Below, one piece after another: positions 1 to 7,835 of a stretch of 35,661 bases of DNA (the stretch's first letter is position 1; the number at the start of each line of letters is the position of its first letter). Under the pieces are notes generated by a model, which was not told where the DNA came from, ran no database searches, and saw only the letters and a program-made list of their open reading frames with translations. The stretch is from positions 1 through 35,661 of the forward strand of contig JAPJMW010000205.1 in NCBI GenBank assembly GCA_026461505.1, in the 5' to 3' direction. Origin of the DNA: Beijerinckiaceae bacterium. GTDB taxonomy: Bacteria; Pseudomonadota; Alphaproteobacteria; Rhizobiales; Beijerinckiaceae. Both the position numbers and the translations under genes were made by a program.

Positions 1-2
1 AG

Positions 3-1097
3 ATCGCGCCTGAAGCCCTTGCGCCTATTGTTCCAGAAATTAAGATTGGTTTTAGTCGGTATATTGAAAAGGTACCCGTTGGCGTTGTGCTTGTTGTAGC
101 ACCCTGGAACTATCCCTATCTGACTGCGGTAAATTCAGTTGTTCCGGCCTTGATGGCAGGAAATGCTGTTATTCTTAAAGCGGCGGCCCAGACAATTTTA
201 GTTGGCGAGCGCTTTGCCGAAGCCATGTTGGCGGCCGATTTACCTAAAGGTCTCTTTACCAATCTTGTTCTAACGCATGATGATACATCGCGGATTTTAT
301 CGACGGGATCGGTTGATCACTGCAACTTTACGGGTTCTGTCGCGGGTGGTCGGGCTATTGAAAAATCAGCAGCCGGAACCTTTACGACGCTTGGTCTTGA
401 ATTAGGTGGCAAAGATCCTGCCTATGTTCGTGCCGACGCTCATTTTGATCATGCCGTTGAAAATCTCGTTGATGGTGCATTCTTTAATTCTGGACAATGT
501 TGCTGTGGTATCGAACGTATCTACGTGCACGAAAGTCTATATGAGCGCTTCGTGGAAGCCTTTGTTGCCCTGACTAAAACCTATAAATTAGGCAACCCTC
601 TTGATGAGACCACAACGCTTGGTCCGATGGCTACAGCTAAGGGAGCTGAAGTCGTGCGTACACAGATCAAGGAAGCTGTGGCCAAGGGCGCTAAGGCCCA
701 TATCGATGCGGATCTTTTTCCGGAAGATAAAGGTACAGGAACCTATTTAATGCCGCAGGTGCTGACGAATGTGAATCACTCGATGAGTGTCATGATGGAA
801 GAGAATTTTGGTCCTGTTGTCGGTATTATGAAGGTCAAGGATGATGCGGAGGCGATCCGGCTGATGAATGACAGTCCATATGGTCTAACGGCAGCGATTT
901 GGACGCAGAACGAATCGGCAGCAGCTTCTATCGGTCGTGAGATTGAAACGGGTACTGTTTTTATGAACCGATGTGACTATCTCGATCCGGCTCTGGCTTG
1001 GACCGGTGTCAAAGATACGGGCCGTGGCGTTAGTCTTTCCGAAATCGGCTATGATATGTTAACGCGAGCAAAGAGCTACCATCTCCGTACGATTTGA
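3..1097 (+). CDS. NAD(P)-dependent aldehyde dehydrogenase, 5' end outside window
   Basis: The reading frame is open from the first complete codon at base 3, so the N-terminus lies outside the window; the GTG at 87 is internal. The protein oxidises an aldehyde to the acid with NAD(P). Visible landmarks in order are the cofactor-domain motif VAPWNYPYL, the FTGSVAGG loop, LELGGKDP carrying the general-base Glu, and GQCCCGIERIYV carrying the nucleophilic Cys (second of three consecutive Cys). The C-terminal EENFGPVVGIM and NDSPYGLTAAIWT blocks are typical of the superfamily. The substrate cannot be read from sequence. The iron-dependent alcohol dehydrogenase starts 12 bases downstream on the same strand, so the two probably take a primary alcohol through its aldehyde to the acid. 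Family is certain; specificity is unknown. Confidence 0.93.
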   Translation: MAPEALAPIVPEIKIGFSRYIEKVPVGVVLVVAPWNYPYLTAVNSVVPALMAGNAVILKAAAQTILVGERFAEAMLAADLPKGLFTNLVLTHDDTSRILSTGSVDHCNFTGSVAGGRAIEKSAAGTFTTLGLELGGKDPAYVRADAHFDHAVENLVDGAFFNSGQCCCGIERIYVHESLYERFVEAFVALTKTYKLGNPLDETTTLGPMATAKGAEVVRTQIKEAVAKGAKAHIDADLFPEDKGTGTYLMPQVLTNVNHSMSVMMEENFGPVVGIMKVKDDAEAIRLMNDSPYGLTAAIWTQNESAAASIGREIETGTVFMNRCDYLDPALAWTGVKDTGRGVSLSEIGYDMLTRAKSYHLRTI

Positions 1098-1109
1098 ATG
1101 GAATAATCA

Positions 1110-2273
1110 ATGACACAATCACCAGCCGCCAATTGGAATTATCCTACCGCTATCAAATTTGGAGCGGGTCGTATCAGAGAATTGCCACAGATCTGTCTAG
1201 ATCAAGGATTCAAAAACCCGTTATTGGTGACAGATCCTTTTCTCGCGACGCAGAAAATGACATTGGATGTCATTGCTTCGCTTAAGGCAGCAGGCCTCGG
1301 CGTTGCGATGTTCTCAGATATCAAGCCAAACCCCGTTGATAGCAATATTGAAGCAGGTCTTAATGTATTAAAAGCAGGCGGCCACGACAGTGTGATCGCT
1401 TTCGGCGGCGGCTCGGGATTAGATGCCGGAAAGGTTATTGCCTTCATGGCAGGCCAGACACGGCCCATGTGGGATTTTGAAGATATTGGCGATTGGTGGA
1501 CCCGCGCAGATCCAAAGGGAATATTCCCCAATATAGCCGTCCCGACGACTGCCGGCACAGGTTCGGAGGTGGGGCGAGCGGGGGTTATTACGCAGGAATC
1601 TACTCACACCAAGAAAGTTATCTTTCATCCGCTGATGATGCCGAAGGTAACGATTTGTGATCCTGAACTGACGGTTGGAATGCCGTCTAAAATTACGGTT
1701 GGTACGGGTATGGATGCGCTGGCTCATTGTCTTGAAGCCTATTGCTCGCCTTTTTATCATCCCATGGGCGAGGGGATTGCGGTTGAAGGAATTCGTCTCG
1801 TGAAAGAGTATCTGCCGCGGGTGTTTAAAGACGGTAGCGATATCGAAGCTCGCGCGCATATGATGTCGGCAGCGGCGATGGGCGCCACCGCCTTTCAAAA
1901 GGGTCTTGGTGCCATCCATGCTCTTTCACATCCTGTTGGCGCCTTGCACGATACCCATCACGGGATGACGAATGCGGTTTTCATGCCGTACGTTCTGGCT
2001 TTTAACCGTTCCGCGATCGAAGCGAAGATTGCACGACTTGCAGCCTTTATTGGACTTGAGCCAAGTTTTGATGCTTTCTTGAATTGGATACTTGATCTTC
2101 GTAAGCAGCTGGGCGTTCCGCATACGCTTAAAGATTTTGGCGTCGAATTAAACAATCTTGATGTGATGTCGAAAATGGCGCCTGAAGATCCTACGGCGGG
2201 AGGCAATCCTGTACCGCTGAACGAAAGCGCAGCCCGCGCCCTATTTGAGAAGGCCTATAGCGGTGCGCTCTAA
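1110..2273 (+). CDS. Iron-containing alcohol dehydrogenase (group III)
   Basis: A 387-residue protein, the usual length for FucO/AdhB-type dehydrogenases, interconverting a primary alcohol and an aldehyde with NAD(P). The dinucleotide motif GGGS is at residues 99-102, followed by the TTAGTGSEV block. Predicted iron ligands are D202 and H206 (in GMDALAHCLEAY), H270 and H284 (in HALSHPVGALHDTHHG); their spacing matches FucO (D196, H200, H263, H277). The ATG at 1110 has a weak GGA ribosome site 8-10 bases upstream. It follows the aldehyde dehydrogenase by 12 bases, forming a two-gene operon for alcohol/aldehyde oxidation. Its stop lies three bases from the convergent stop of the membrane glycosyltransferase, leaving no room for a terminator between them. 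Substrate is not determinable here. Confidence 0.93.
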   Translation: MTQSPAANWNYPTAIKFGAGRIRELPQICLDQGFKNPLLVTDPFLATQKMTLDVIASLKAAGLGVAMFSDIKPNPVDSNIEAGLNVLKAGGHDSVIAFGGGSGLDAGKVIAFMAGQTRPMWDFEDIGDWWTRADPKGIFPNIAVPTTAGTGSEVGRAGVITQESTHTKKVIFHPLMMPKVTICDPELTVGMPSKITVGTGMDALAHCLEAYCSPFYHPMGEGIAVEGIRLVKEYLPRVFKDGSDIEARAHMMSAAAMGATAFQKGLGAIHALSHPVGALHDTHHGMTNAVFMPYVLAFNRSAIEAKIARLAAFIGLEPSFDAFLNWILDLRKQLGVPHTLKDFGVELNNLDVMSKMAPEDPTAGGNPVPLNESAARALFEKAYSGAL

Positions 2274-2276
2274 AGC

Positions 2277-3776
2277 TTAGAAATGGCAAGCGCTCGGGTC
2301 TGCATGTCGATCATAGACCGCAGGCCCGATCCTGACATTGGTTAGCCGATATAAGACAAAATTCTCGATAACCGTATTTCCGAATTTGCGTGATACAATA
2401 CCCACCCGCTCTGCCCTTTCGTAACAATCTTTATGGCTGGCAAGAAATCCCTCTCCGTCATCCGCCCAATCGATAAATAGTGCGGGTTTCTTGGTTAGAT
2501 TGAGATCGGGGGCCGGCAAATATCCATATCGAACACGCTCGTTAATCTGAGCTAACTCAGATTTTCCTCGCAAAACAAAGCTTAATGCACCCGTGTGCTC
2601 GTAAGTGCCTGTTGCGATCCAAGCGGTACCGGTCTCTTTCTCAAATGCTACTAACTCATCACCTAATTCTACCCATCCTTGAGTGAGCATCGCTGGATTA
2701 TGGGATGGATCGATGGGCAAAAAGGGATACAAAATTTCCACAAAAACGACCGCCCCCGCCCCGTATCCTACTGCGACGGCCCATCGATTGAGACCAGGAG
2801 CATTTATTTGACTAATTGACCATGCCGCTAAAATGGAGAGGGGGGGCATAAGAGGGGCTGGCCAGTTTCCATTAACTCGATCATGCAGTGAATGAAGCGT
2901 TAAATAGACCATAAAGGGCAATGACAAAGCTATGAGAAATGTTTGGCCTGATTCAGTATCGCGTCGTATCGAAATAATGCTCTGCCAAATTCCTTTAAAA
3001 GCAAAGGCGCCAATAATAGGGGTCATTAATAGCCATTGAACGCCGATTAGCTCGAAAAAATGACTTGGATAAAATTCCTCACCAACCGTACGTCCGAGTT
3101 GTTTTGCGAAGGATACGAAATCATGGGTGGCATTCCATATAAGTACCGGCCCAAAAAGTGAGATGGCTAAAAGGCCGCCTGCCCAAGTTTCCCATTTATT
3201 CAACCAATGTCGTTGGTTAGGGACCAATATAAGCCAAACGAGGATGCCTACACCAAGAAAAACGCCGGAATATTTCGACAATAGGCCAAGTCCAGCCGAT
3301 ACGCCGACGACCAGCCACCATCTCGCATTGTCAGAATTTCTTAATTCGGCCAAAGCCCAAAGCGTTAGCCCCCAGAAAAAGACGCTAGGAATATCGGGAG
3401 TAATGACAATTGAGCCAACGCTAACAATCAGCATAGCATTAAAGAAGATAACGGCCTGATCGGCTATCTTGCCGTCAAAAAGCAAGGCCGTTGTTCGCCA
3501 TAATAAGAGTGATCCAACCCCTGCTGAAATTGGTGCAAGCAGGCGAATACCTAAGCTGTTGTCACCAATGATGGTGCGACCGAGTGCAATCCACCATGCC
3601 ACCATCGGCGCATGATCATAATATCCGAAGGATGGCACTAATGCCCAGAGCCGATAATAGGCTTCATCAAAGACGAGACCCGTTTTTGCTGCCACGAACA
3701 AACGGAGAGCTGTCATCCCGCTTATAAAGTACAAAATTCGTAAATTGGGGAAAGCTGGCACTAGAATATGGGACAT
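2277..3776 (-). CDS. Membrane glycosyltransferase, GT39/GT83 (PMT/ArnT-like)
   Basis: About 499 residues, mostly hydrophobic, with roughly ten or more membrane segments and a soluble C-terminal part. The N-terminal block FDEAYYRLWALVPSFGYYDH followed by PMVAWWI is the signature of PMT/ArnT-like enzymes; the acidic residues in DEAYY correspond to the catalytic/metal region of the family. Such proteins transfer a sugar from a polyprenyl-phosphate carrier to lipid A, protein or another envelope acceptor on the periplasmic side. The frame also allows TTG at 3788, but the AGAAG ribosome site sits about 12 bases before the ATG at 3776 and abuts the TTG, so I place the start at 3776. It converges with the alcohol dehydrogenase and stands alone, so the acceptor cannot be inferred. 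A seven-G run (read on the plus strand) lies near 2840-2846. Confidence 0.85.
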   Translation of the reverse strand: MSHILVPAFPNLRILYFISGMTALRLFVAAKTGLVFDEAYYRLWALVPSFGYYDHAPMVAWWIALGRTIIGDNSLGIRLLAPISAGVGSLLLWRTTALLFDGKIADQAVIFFNAMLIVSVGSIVITPDIPSVFFWGLTLWALAELRNSDNARWWLVVGVSAGLGLLSKYSGVFLGVGILVWLILVPNQRHWLNKWETWAGGLLAISLFGPVLIWNATHDFVSFAKQLGRTVGEEFYPSHFFELIGVQWLLMTPIIGAFAFKGIWQSIISIRRDTESGQTFLIALSLPFMVYLTLHSLHDRVNGNWPAPLMPPLSILAAWSISQINAPGLNRWAVAVGYGAGAVVFVEILYPFLPIDPSHNPAMLTQGWVELGDELVAFEKETGTAWIATGTYEHTGALSFVLRGKSELAQINERVRYGYLPAPDLNLTKKPALFIDWADDGEGFLASHKDCYERAERVGIVSRKFGNTVIENFVLYRLTNVRIGPAVYDRHADPSACHF

Positions 3777-3987
3777 TTTAAATAGCAACTTCTGAGCTTA
3801 AATTAAGTATTACCATGGCATCGCCTTCTTGCCCCGTCCATCGCAATAGTCCTGAGGTTGAAAGATGTTAATGGTTGTGCAAAGGTTAATTTCTAATTAT
3901 TCGAGTAAATGACGGTAAAGTTACTGGGGCAAGTGCCGTCTTTTGGATACGCGTTATTATTACGTTTGGCGAAGAGAGACCTTCTTT

Positions 3988-4419
3988 ATGGCGGATGGAT
4001 CTTATCAGGCTGGTCTCCCTGCTGTGATCGAGGGGGGTAATCGGTCCCGGATAACTCGGACGGACGAACCACCTATCGAAGGTCGTTTCGAACGGGCTTT
4101 TGACGGTGACAATGAGTTCGTGCAAGAACCGCCGATCGAAATTGTTATAAATCCTCAAGAAATCCGTGAAAAAATACTTCATTATCTTGGAGCCGTTCTG
4201 GCCCGCTGCTGGATTGACCGAGGTCTGCTCGACGAAATTGAGCGAGATGCTCATCGCACTTTGCGACATTTAGGCATTCTCTTGCCGGATGAAATTGAAA
4301 TTAAAGTTGAGCGGACGAATAAGGATCGACCAAGGCTTGTCATCTATGAGCAGGATGAGGGCCGGCGCTTTCGTCGTCGTATTTGCTATCTTCAACTTAT
4401 CATGATGGCTGGTAAATAA
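3988..4419 (+). CDS. Orphan protein with nitrile-hydratase-leader (NHLP)-like core
   Basis: A 143-residue soluble protein with no signal peptide or membrane segment. I chose the ATG at 3988 because GAAGAGAG lies 8-15 bases upstream; the frame is open further up, from TTG 3943, without a ribosome site. Residues 1-45 are polar and probably disordered. Residues 69-110 contain an AxxxxxWxD, L..D....L, LGILLP, then IEIKV pattern, which resembles the leader fold of nitrile-hydratase-alpha-like RiPP precursors (NHLP family). The C-terminus is short, basic and hydrophobic (RRFRRRICYLQLIMM) with one Cys. No cyclodehydratase, radical SAM or peptidase/exporter gene lies nearby, so a RiPP precursor role is unsupported by context. 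The resemblance is by eye and may be only a shared helical-strand pattern. Otherwise I do not recognise the protein. Confidence 0.6.
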   Translation: MADGSYQAGLPAVIEGGNRSRITRTDEPPIEGRFERAFDGDNEFVQEPPIEIVINPQEIREKILHYLGAVLARCWIDRGLLDEIERDAHRTLRHLGILLPDEIEIKVERTNKDRPRLVIYEQDEGRRFRRRICYLQLIMMAGK

Positions 4420-4519
4420 TCATATTTGGCCAGCTAATTCTGTAATTTTGGCGCTACGAGCTCGCATAATTAGTTTATATAGTTATTCTCTGGCTTTTTA
4501 ATTTGTCGAGAATAACCGT

Positions 4520-5275
4520 TTGTTTTTTCCATTGAGTGACGCTTCCCCATTTGGCCTTGCCGTTATGTTCGCAGGGCTGTGCCTCGCATCATTAGCCCGG
4601 GGCTATTCTGGATTTGGTTTTTCAGCCGTTTTGATTGCGAGTTGGTCTCTGGTCACAGACCCTGCAAAAGCGATTGCGGTGACAGTCGTTCTTGAGATTA
4701 TAGCAAGCGTAATTCAAGCCTTTTCTGTTTGGAAGCATATCCCGTGGAAACGCGTTTTTTTATTGATGGGCGGGGCCGCTCCTGGAATGCTCTTGGGTAT
4801 CCTCGTGCTTACGTCGGTTCCTGTTAATATATTAAAACTAATCGTAGCGATCTTCGTTTTAGTGGCTGCGGGGTTGCTCTCTTTGGGATGGAAGCTCAAG
4901 AAGCGCGCCAATAATTTAGGCACATTCGGTGTCGGTATTGCCTCTGGAATCGTGAATGGATCAATTGGAATGGGTGGCCTGCCTGTCGCATTATTTCTTA
5001 CCGCCGACGGTGACAGTCCTAGTAAAATTCGTGCTGCGGTCGTAGCCTATTTCTTCTTATTGGATATACTTGGTCTTATTCTTTTTTCGCAAATAGGAAT
5101 TGTTAGCGTCGAAACAGTTTCAATTGCTGCATTGGCTTTTCCGATCCTTCTCATAGGAATGTATCTTGGAATGCGGCATTTTCTTGGTGCGACACCTGAT
5201 GGATTTCGGCGTGTTACACTGTTTATGCTTATCGGTATTGCAATGATTGGAATCCTTCGTAGTCTACCATTCTAA
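4520..5275 (+). CDS. TauE/SafE-family membrane permease
   Basis: A 251-residue integral membrane protein with about eight hydrophobic segments arranged as two similar halves, the layout of TauE/SafE (DUF81) proteins, which export sulfite, sulfoacetate or other small organic anions. The first half carries GYSGFGFSAVL and the second GIVNGSIGMGGLPVALFL, the two glycine-rich family motifs. I use the TTG start at 4520, with GTCGAG just upstream; the next in-frame ATG (4565) would remove part of the first membrane helix. The gamma-glutamyltransferase-family gene begins 20 bases after the stop with a strong ribosome site, so the two are probably cotranscribed. The permease may move the substrate or product of that hydrolase. 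The transported anion cannot be read from sequence. Confidence 0.85.
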   Translation: MFFPLSDASPFGLAVMFAGLCLASLARGYSGFGFSAVLIASWSLVTDPAKAIAVTVVLEIIASVIQAFSVWKHIPWKRVFLLMGGAAPGMLLGILVLTSVPVNILKLIVAIFVLVAAGLLSLGWKLKKRANNLGTFGVGIASGIVNGSIGMGGLPVALFLTADGDSPSKIRAAVVAYFFLLDILGLILFSQIGIVSVETVSIAALAFPILLIGMYLGMRHFLGATPDGFRRVTLFMLIGIAMIGILRSLPF

Positions 5276-5295
5276 TTAGTAGGAGAAAATTGAAT

Positions 5296-6882
5296 ATGCG
5301 GGATTTGCATTTTCCAGGGCGATCGGTAGCCTATGGCTCAAATGGCGCCGTTGCGACATCACAACAGCTTTCATCGACGATTGCCATGGAAGTTCTGCGT
5401 CATGGGGGGAATGCGATGGATGCCGCATTGACGGCGTCCGCAGCGCAATGTGTTATTGAGCCACATAATACCGGGATAGGCGGAGATTGTTTCGCCTTAT
5501 ATTGGCGTGCTGATCAAAAGAAACTTTATGGCTTAAATGGTTCAGGATGGGCGCCAGCAGGCCTGTCCGACAAATTTCTTTTAGGTCAGGGCATTAATTC
5601 TATAGGGCTAGAGAGCGTCCATGCTGTAACAATTCCGGGTGCGATCGATGCGTGGTCACGACTTTTATCCGATCATGGCACTCGATCATTTGCCGATATC
5701 CTTGCGCCAGCGATAGATCTGGCCGAAAACGGCTTTCATGTACATGAACGGGCCGCAGCTGACTGGGATGAAGAAGTCGCAAAATTGTCCAAAGACGATG
5801 GTGCGTGCAACCAATTGCTCATTGATGGACGTGCGCCGAAGGCAGGCGAGCGGATGCGTTTTCCTGAACTTGCGGCAACTCTTCGTCTCTTAGCGAGTGA
5901 GGGACGAGACGCTTTCTATAAGGGGTCAATAGCTCAAGATTTGGTAACGTTTTTAAGGTCAAAAGGCGGAACCCATTCGCTTGCCGATTTTGCGGAATTT
6001 AAAACCCAGTATGTCGATCCAATCAACGCACATTATCGTGGCGTTGATCTTTATCAGATACCGCCCAGCGGTCAGGGAATAACGGCCTTGGTTCTTCTAA
6101 GGATTTTAGACGGCTTCTCGTTTAAAGGTCTAGATCCTTTTGGCCCAGATCGTTTCCATTTGCAGATAGAGGCCACCCAGCTGGCTTATTCTGTGCGTGA
6201 TGCCTTTGTAGCGGATCCTGCTTTTGCTCATGTACCAGTCGACGAATTGTTATCAGATCCATTTATTTCGTCGCTGCGCGATAAAATTGATTTTAAGAAA
6301 GCCTCACCGAATTTATCGCATGTTCAAAGCAATTTTCAGCGTGACACCATCTATCTAACGGTCGCTGACAGGTGGGGTAATTTATGCTCCTTTATTAATT
6401 CGCTTTATTTTTCATTTGGAACAGGCATGGTCAGTCCGAAGACAGGCATTGCCGTACAAAATCGCGGTGCGTGTTTTAGAGTTGAGCCCGGCCATCCTAA
6501 TAATGTTGCTCCAAGAAAGCGCCCGCTTCATACAATTATCCCAGCTATGGCCATGAAAGGCGGAAAGCCTTGGCTATCTTATGGGGTTATGGGGGGGGCC
6601 TATCAACCTGTAGGACAGGCACATGTGATGCAAAATCTACTCGATTTTGAAATGAATATTCAGGAGGCTTTTGATGCACCACGTGGCTTCCGACGGCTGG
6701 ATAGTTTCGAAGGCGAACGAGGGATTAGTGATAAGGTTATGCTCGATTTAGCCATGCGGGGCCATCCTGTCACACGGCCCGGATTACCTTTGGGCGGTGG
6801 TCAAGGCATTTTAGTTGCACCGGATGGCTCTTATTCAGTAGGAACTGATCCCCGAAAAGATGGAACGGCACTAGCCTACTAA
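5296..6882 (+). CDS. Gamma-glutamyltransferase-family Ntn hydrolase
   Basis: A 528-residue protein of the GGT family, made as a precursor that cleaves itself before a threonine to give large and small subunits. The predicted nucleophile is T351 in RDTIYLTVADRWGN. Downstream, the FSFGTGMVSPKTGI, QNRGACF and GVMGGAYQPVGQ blocks match the YwrD-like branch rather than classical E. coli Ggt, which has TTHYS at the cleavage site. HpxW, an oxamate amidohydrolase, belongs to this wider family, so gamma-glutamyl hydrolysis should not be assumed. No signal peptide is visible, so a cytoplasmic location is likely. The ATG at 5296 has AGGAGA nine bases upstream; the in-frame TTG at 5290 is too close to it. 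It is coupled to the upstream TauE/SafE permease. An eight-G run at 6591-6598 lies in the codons of the conserved MGG motif. Confidence 0.88.
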   Translation: MRDLHFPGRSVAYGSNGAVATSQQLSSTIAMEVLRHGGNAMDAALTASAAQCVIEPHNTGIGGDCFALYWRADQKKLYGLNGSGWAPAGLSDKFLLGQGINSIGLESVHAVTIPGAIDAWSRLLSDHGTRSFADILAPAIDLAENGFHVHERAAADWDEEVAKLSKDDGACNQLLIDGRAPKAGERMRFPELAATLRLLASEGRDAFYKGSIAQDLVTFLRSKGGTHSLADFAEFKTQYVDPINAHYRGVDLYQIPPSGQGITALVLLRILDGFSFKGLDPFGPDRFHLQIEATQLAYSVRDAFVADPAFAHVPVDELLSDPFISSLRDKIDFKKASPNLSHVQSNFQRDTIYLTVADRWGNLCSFINSLYFSFGTGMVSPKTGIAVQNRGACFRVEPGHPNNVAPRKRPLHTIIPAMAMKGGKPWLSYGVMGGAYQPVGQAHVMQNLLDFEMNIQEAFDAPRGFRRLDSFEGERGISDKVMLDLAMRGHPVTRPGLPLGGGQGILVAPDGSYSVGTDPRKDGTALAY

Positions 6883-6888
6883 GGGGCA

Positions 6889-7632
6889 TTAGTCACAACT
6901 TTGCAATTTGGTTTGCCAGCAGGCAATCGCTAGACGCTCTGCTTCAGCTCGACCACTCGCCGACAACATATGTTCGATTTCATCTCGCGCCTTGATTGCA
7001 GCGCGAGCCGCCGCAATGCGATCTGGCAGATTATTGGTGAGCGCGCTCGCCGCTAAACTCGTCCACATAAAGGCATGCGGATAGCTTTGTTCAACGCCAT
7101 GACCATAGCGATAAAGCTCGCCTAATCCCGTTTGTGATTCAATATCGCCCTTTGCAGCAGCAAGCTTAAACCAGTGTAATGCCTCATTAAAATCCTGTGA
7201 GACGATGTCGCCTTTTCGATAGGCCTTTCCCAGATAGCGCTGGGCCTCCGCAACACCTTGTTCCGCCACATCTTTTAGTAGCGTTAGCGCAGTATCTGGA
7301 TCGTAATATTTACCTGTTTTATCGAGATATATTTGGGCAAGAGCAAGTGAAGCACCGATATGATGTTTTTCTAACGCTAACCGAAACCAGCGCACGGCCA
7401 TCGTTTTATCAGCGGCTACCCCACGACCCGACAGATACATCATGCCAAGCCGAAATTGAGCCTCGGGATCTCCCTCAGTTGCTGGTGGGGTCCAAAGTTT
7501 AATGGCACCGCTCTCGTCGCCCCGCATCAGCGCGTCATGGCCCTCAGTTAACGAGTCCGCAGAAACGGCTTGGGCGGTTGCCACCAGGCCCAATATAATG
7601 ACGAGCTGTACTAAACGATTGAAAATACTCAT
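6889..7632 (-). CDS. Secreted Sel1-like repeat (TPR) protein
   Basis: A 247-residue protein with an N-terminal signal peptide (MSIFNRLVQLVIILGLVATA, cleavage probably after AVSA) and about five Sel1-like repeats. Typical units are EAQFRLGMMYLSGRGV, EAQRYLGKAYRKGDIV and ESQTGLGELYRYGHGV, each followed by an AxxWFxLA helix. Sel1 repeats form a protein-binding superhelix, and in alphaproteobacteria secreted members commonly act in envelope assembly or signalling. Two Cys near the C-terminus may form a disulfide. The frame opens at TTG 7653, but ATG 7632 places the signal peptide at the N-terminus and is preferred. It is transcribed divergently from the cytochrome operon and ends six bases from the convergent GGT-family gene. 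The partner is unknown. Confidence 0.85.
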   Translation of the reverse strand: MSIFNRLVQLVIILGLVATAQAVSADSLTEGHDALMRGDESGAIKLWTPPATEGDPEAQFRLGMMYLSGRGVAADKTMAVRWFRLALEKHHIGASLALAQIYLDKTGKYYDPDTALTLLKDVAEQGVAEAQRYLGKAYRKGDIVSQDFNEALHWFKLAAAKGDIESQTGLGELYRYGHGVEQSYPHAFMWTSLAASALTNNLPDRIAAARAAIKARDEIEHMLSASGRAEAERLAIACWQTKLQSCD

Positions 7633-7714
7633 TAATATAACCAATTTGACCAATAAATATCTTGATTGACTACTCGCTTCACCACGAAAGCCATTTGGTA
7701 GGACATTGGTGATA

Positions 7715-7739
7715 TTCGCCTATAGTTGTAATAGGTGAA
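7715..7739. promoter_or_regulatory. Imperfect inverted repeat in a divergent intergenic region
   Basis: Nine-base arms TTCGCCTAT and ATAGGTGAA, separated by seven bases, match at eight of nine positions when one is reverse-complemented. The repeat lies in the 203-base gap between the divergently transcribed Sel1-repeat gene and the cytochrome b561/DHC operon, where a regulator of either could bind. A shorter hairpin, AGGCC-N7-GGCCT, follows at 7757-7773. I see no convincing -35/-10 pair tied to either one. Treat it as an operator candidate only. Confidence 0.35.
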
Positions 7740-7835
7740 AGACAATATTGCTTCTTAGGCCGCGATTTGGCCTTAATCATTTTTCACATAAGTTTGATGT
7801 AAATTTATGCAAAAGCTAGGACTCATTGGATATTG

